A stretch of DNA of 64,000 nt. Source: Nostoc commune NIES-4072 (GTDB lineage: Bacteria > Cyanobacteriota > Cyanobacteriia > Cyanobacteriales > Nostocaceae). The position numbers were made by a program, and so were the translations under genes. How positions within the stretch are numbered: the stretch's first letter is position 1; every line of letters begins with the position of its first letter. The notes under the pieces were generated by a model. The model was not told the origin of the DNA. It was given only the letters and a program-made list of their open reading frames with translations, and did not search any database. The stretch spans positions 3,076,756 to 3,140,755 of the forward strand of contig NZ_BDUD01000001.1 of the NCBI RefSeq assembly GCF_003113895.1. The letters run 5' to 3'. Shown piece after piece: positions 63,171-64,000 of this stretch.

Positions 63171-64000
63171 TCAAAAACCATAGCTGTATCCATCCTTTTT
63201 ATGAATTGGTGAACAATATTTGTGGCTAATACCCGATATTCTTCCCGTCTTGGTAGCAATATCAAAACTACCCGTAGCCCGACATAATACCCGCCCAACA
63301 TATTCGCCTAATTTCTTACCATTAGTGACGACAGCTTTAATGATGTCTCCAGTTTGAAAACCAACTTGGGTGAATATTAGGACTTACGCACACTCTACGA
63401 ATTCTCGGCGCTCTTGGCGTCTTGGCGGTTCGAGAAATTAAGCTTTTTAGCAATTTTTGCGTAAGTCCTAAATATGTTCAACCTGAAGTGGAATATCTTT
63501 AATCCCACAATAAGCACATTCCCTGTTCCATTTTTCAAGCAAGTATTCACGAGTCTCAAAACCTTGAAGCGTACCCTGTTGATACTCGCTCCCTTGAATA
63601 TGTGGATTCCGCATCAACTGCATATCAAACCGCACTAGCTCTTGACTAATAGCGGTGATTGGCGCAAACTGGCGAAGCTTTTTAACCCAAGTTTCGATAT
63701 TTTCAACCCGATGTAAACTTGGTGCTAACCATCCTGGTGGACGGGTTCTGTTTAAAAATCTTGGTTTTCTGTAACGAGTTTTTCTTACGCGTCTACCACG
63801 CCTTAATTGTCTCCTTGAGGTAAGAGCGTTTCTAATTGCAAAACCTCTATGTTTTAACTCAGCAGCAAATACAACCTCTCCAGTAGCACCGTTGACTAAT
63901 GCAATTCCGGTGTGTTTTGCACCTGGATCGATTTTTAATCTGAGTGCCGATATAGGAGAATCAAGACGTGATTCTTTTAAAATAATTGTGAACGGAAACT
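63171..64000 (-). pseudogene. iscB: IscB-type RuvC/HNH nuclease gene, internally deleted and MITE-disrupted
   Basis: The gene runs off the right window edge. Right part (63468-64000): FTIILKES, RuvC-I LRLKIDPGAKHTGIALV, an arginine-rich bridge (LTSRRQLRRGRRVRKTRYRK, the RRXRR motif), ITAISQELVRFDMQLM (RuvC-II), and the start of the HNH domain CAYCGIKDIPLQVEHI. It stops at TAG within the MITE. Left part (63171-63376): TQVGFQTGDIIKAVVTNGKK, GEYVGRVLCRATGSFDIATK, YCSPIHKKDGYSYGF, the C-terminal domain of IscB. About 100 residues (rest of HNH, RuvC-III) are missing between them, so the nuclease is dead. IscB genes are ancestors of Cas9 and use an RNA encoded upstream, here beyond the window. Confidence 0.85.
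63378..63470. mobile_element. MITE family A, copy 5
   Basis: Same ends and TA on both sides, in the same orientation as copy 1 and nearly identical to it. It sits at the internal deletion point of the IscB gene. Confidence 0.92.

Overview
The window is chromosomal DNA of a filamentous, heterocyst-forming cyanobacterium, most likely Nostoc or a close relative. The evidence is the many HIP1 octamers (GCGATCGC), heptanucleotide tandem repeats, a cyanobacterial F1Fo-ATP synthase cluster with duplicated b and b' subunits, ndhM, an FtsH of the thylakoid type, a tmRNA whose tag starts ANNIV, and many small dispersed repeats. I saw no tRNA or rRNA genes, no CRISPR array and no prophage.

Layout. 0.4-11.6 kb, all on the minus strand: the tmRNA gene, then the ATP synthase cluster read leftwards as atp1-atpB-atpE-b'-atpF-atpH-atpA. 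A clear terminator follows atpA, then two related membrane-associated GTPase genes, then atpG (gamma). The gamma gene is therefore separated from the rest of the cluster. 11.7-21 kb: a methyltransferase with a remnant of a second copy, a patchwork of broken genes and repeats, acetate kinase, a vanadium haloperoxidase-like protein and an RTX repeat protein. 21-31 kb: housekeeping genes (pabC-like lyase, ftsH), two tandem rhomboid proteases and an SDR gene broken by one stop codon. 31-35 kb: an accessory strip of Uma2, RTX and toxin-antitoxin genes, subdivided by direct copies of the last ~48 bp of uvrB. 35-42.5 kb: uvrB, a protein of five 19-residue repeats, small stress-type proteins, a phosphatase and a VapBC pair. 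42.5-54.4 kb: a large CHAT/NB-ARC/TPR protein, an aspartoacylase-like enzyme, another PIN toxin pair, pfkA, era, two-component and acetyltransferase genes, a TerB-like protein and a histone-deacetylase-family hydrolase. 54.5-57.0 kb: an apparently complete group II intron with its reverse transcriptase. 57.5-62.6 kb: a PAS-GGDEF-EAL protein, a response regulator, a probable heterocyst-associated regulator and ndhM. 63.2-64 kb: an IscB-type (RuvC/HNH) gene, internally deleted and carrying a miniature transposon, running off the window edge.

Mobile-DNA debris is the dominant theme of the accessory parts. There are five copies of a ~90-bp TA-flanked MITE (family A), two copies of a ~113-bp MITE with 10-bp target duplications (family B), two copies of a ~140-bp element (family C), a family of GTAGAG palindromes, IS4 and IscB remnants and several gene-tail duplications. 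The strongest candidates for something undescribed are the tandem-GTPase insertion inside the ATP synthase locus and the array of small gene modules punctuated by uvrB-tail direct repeats.
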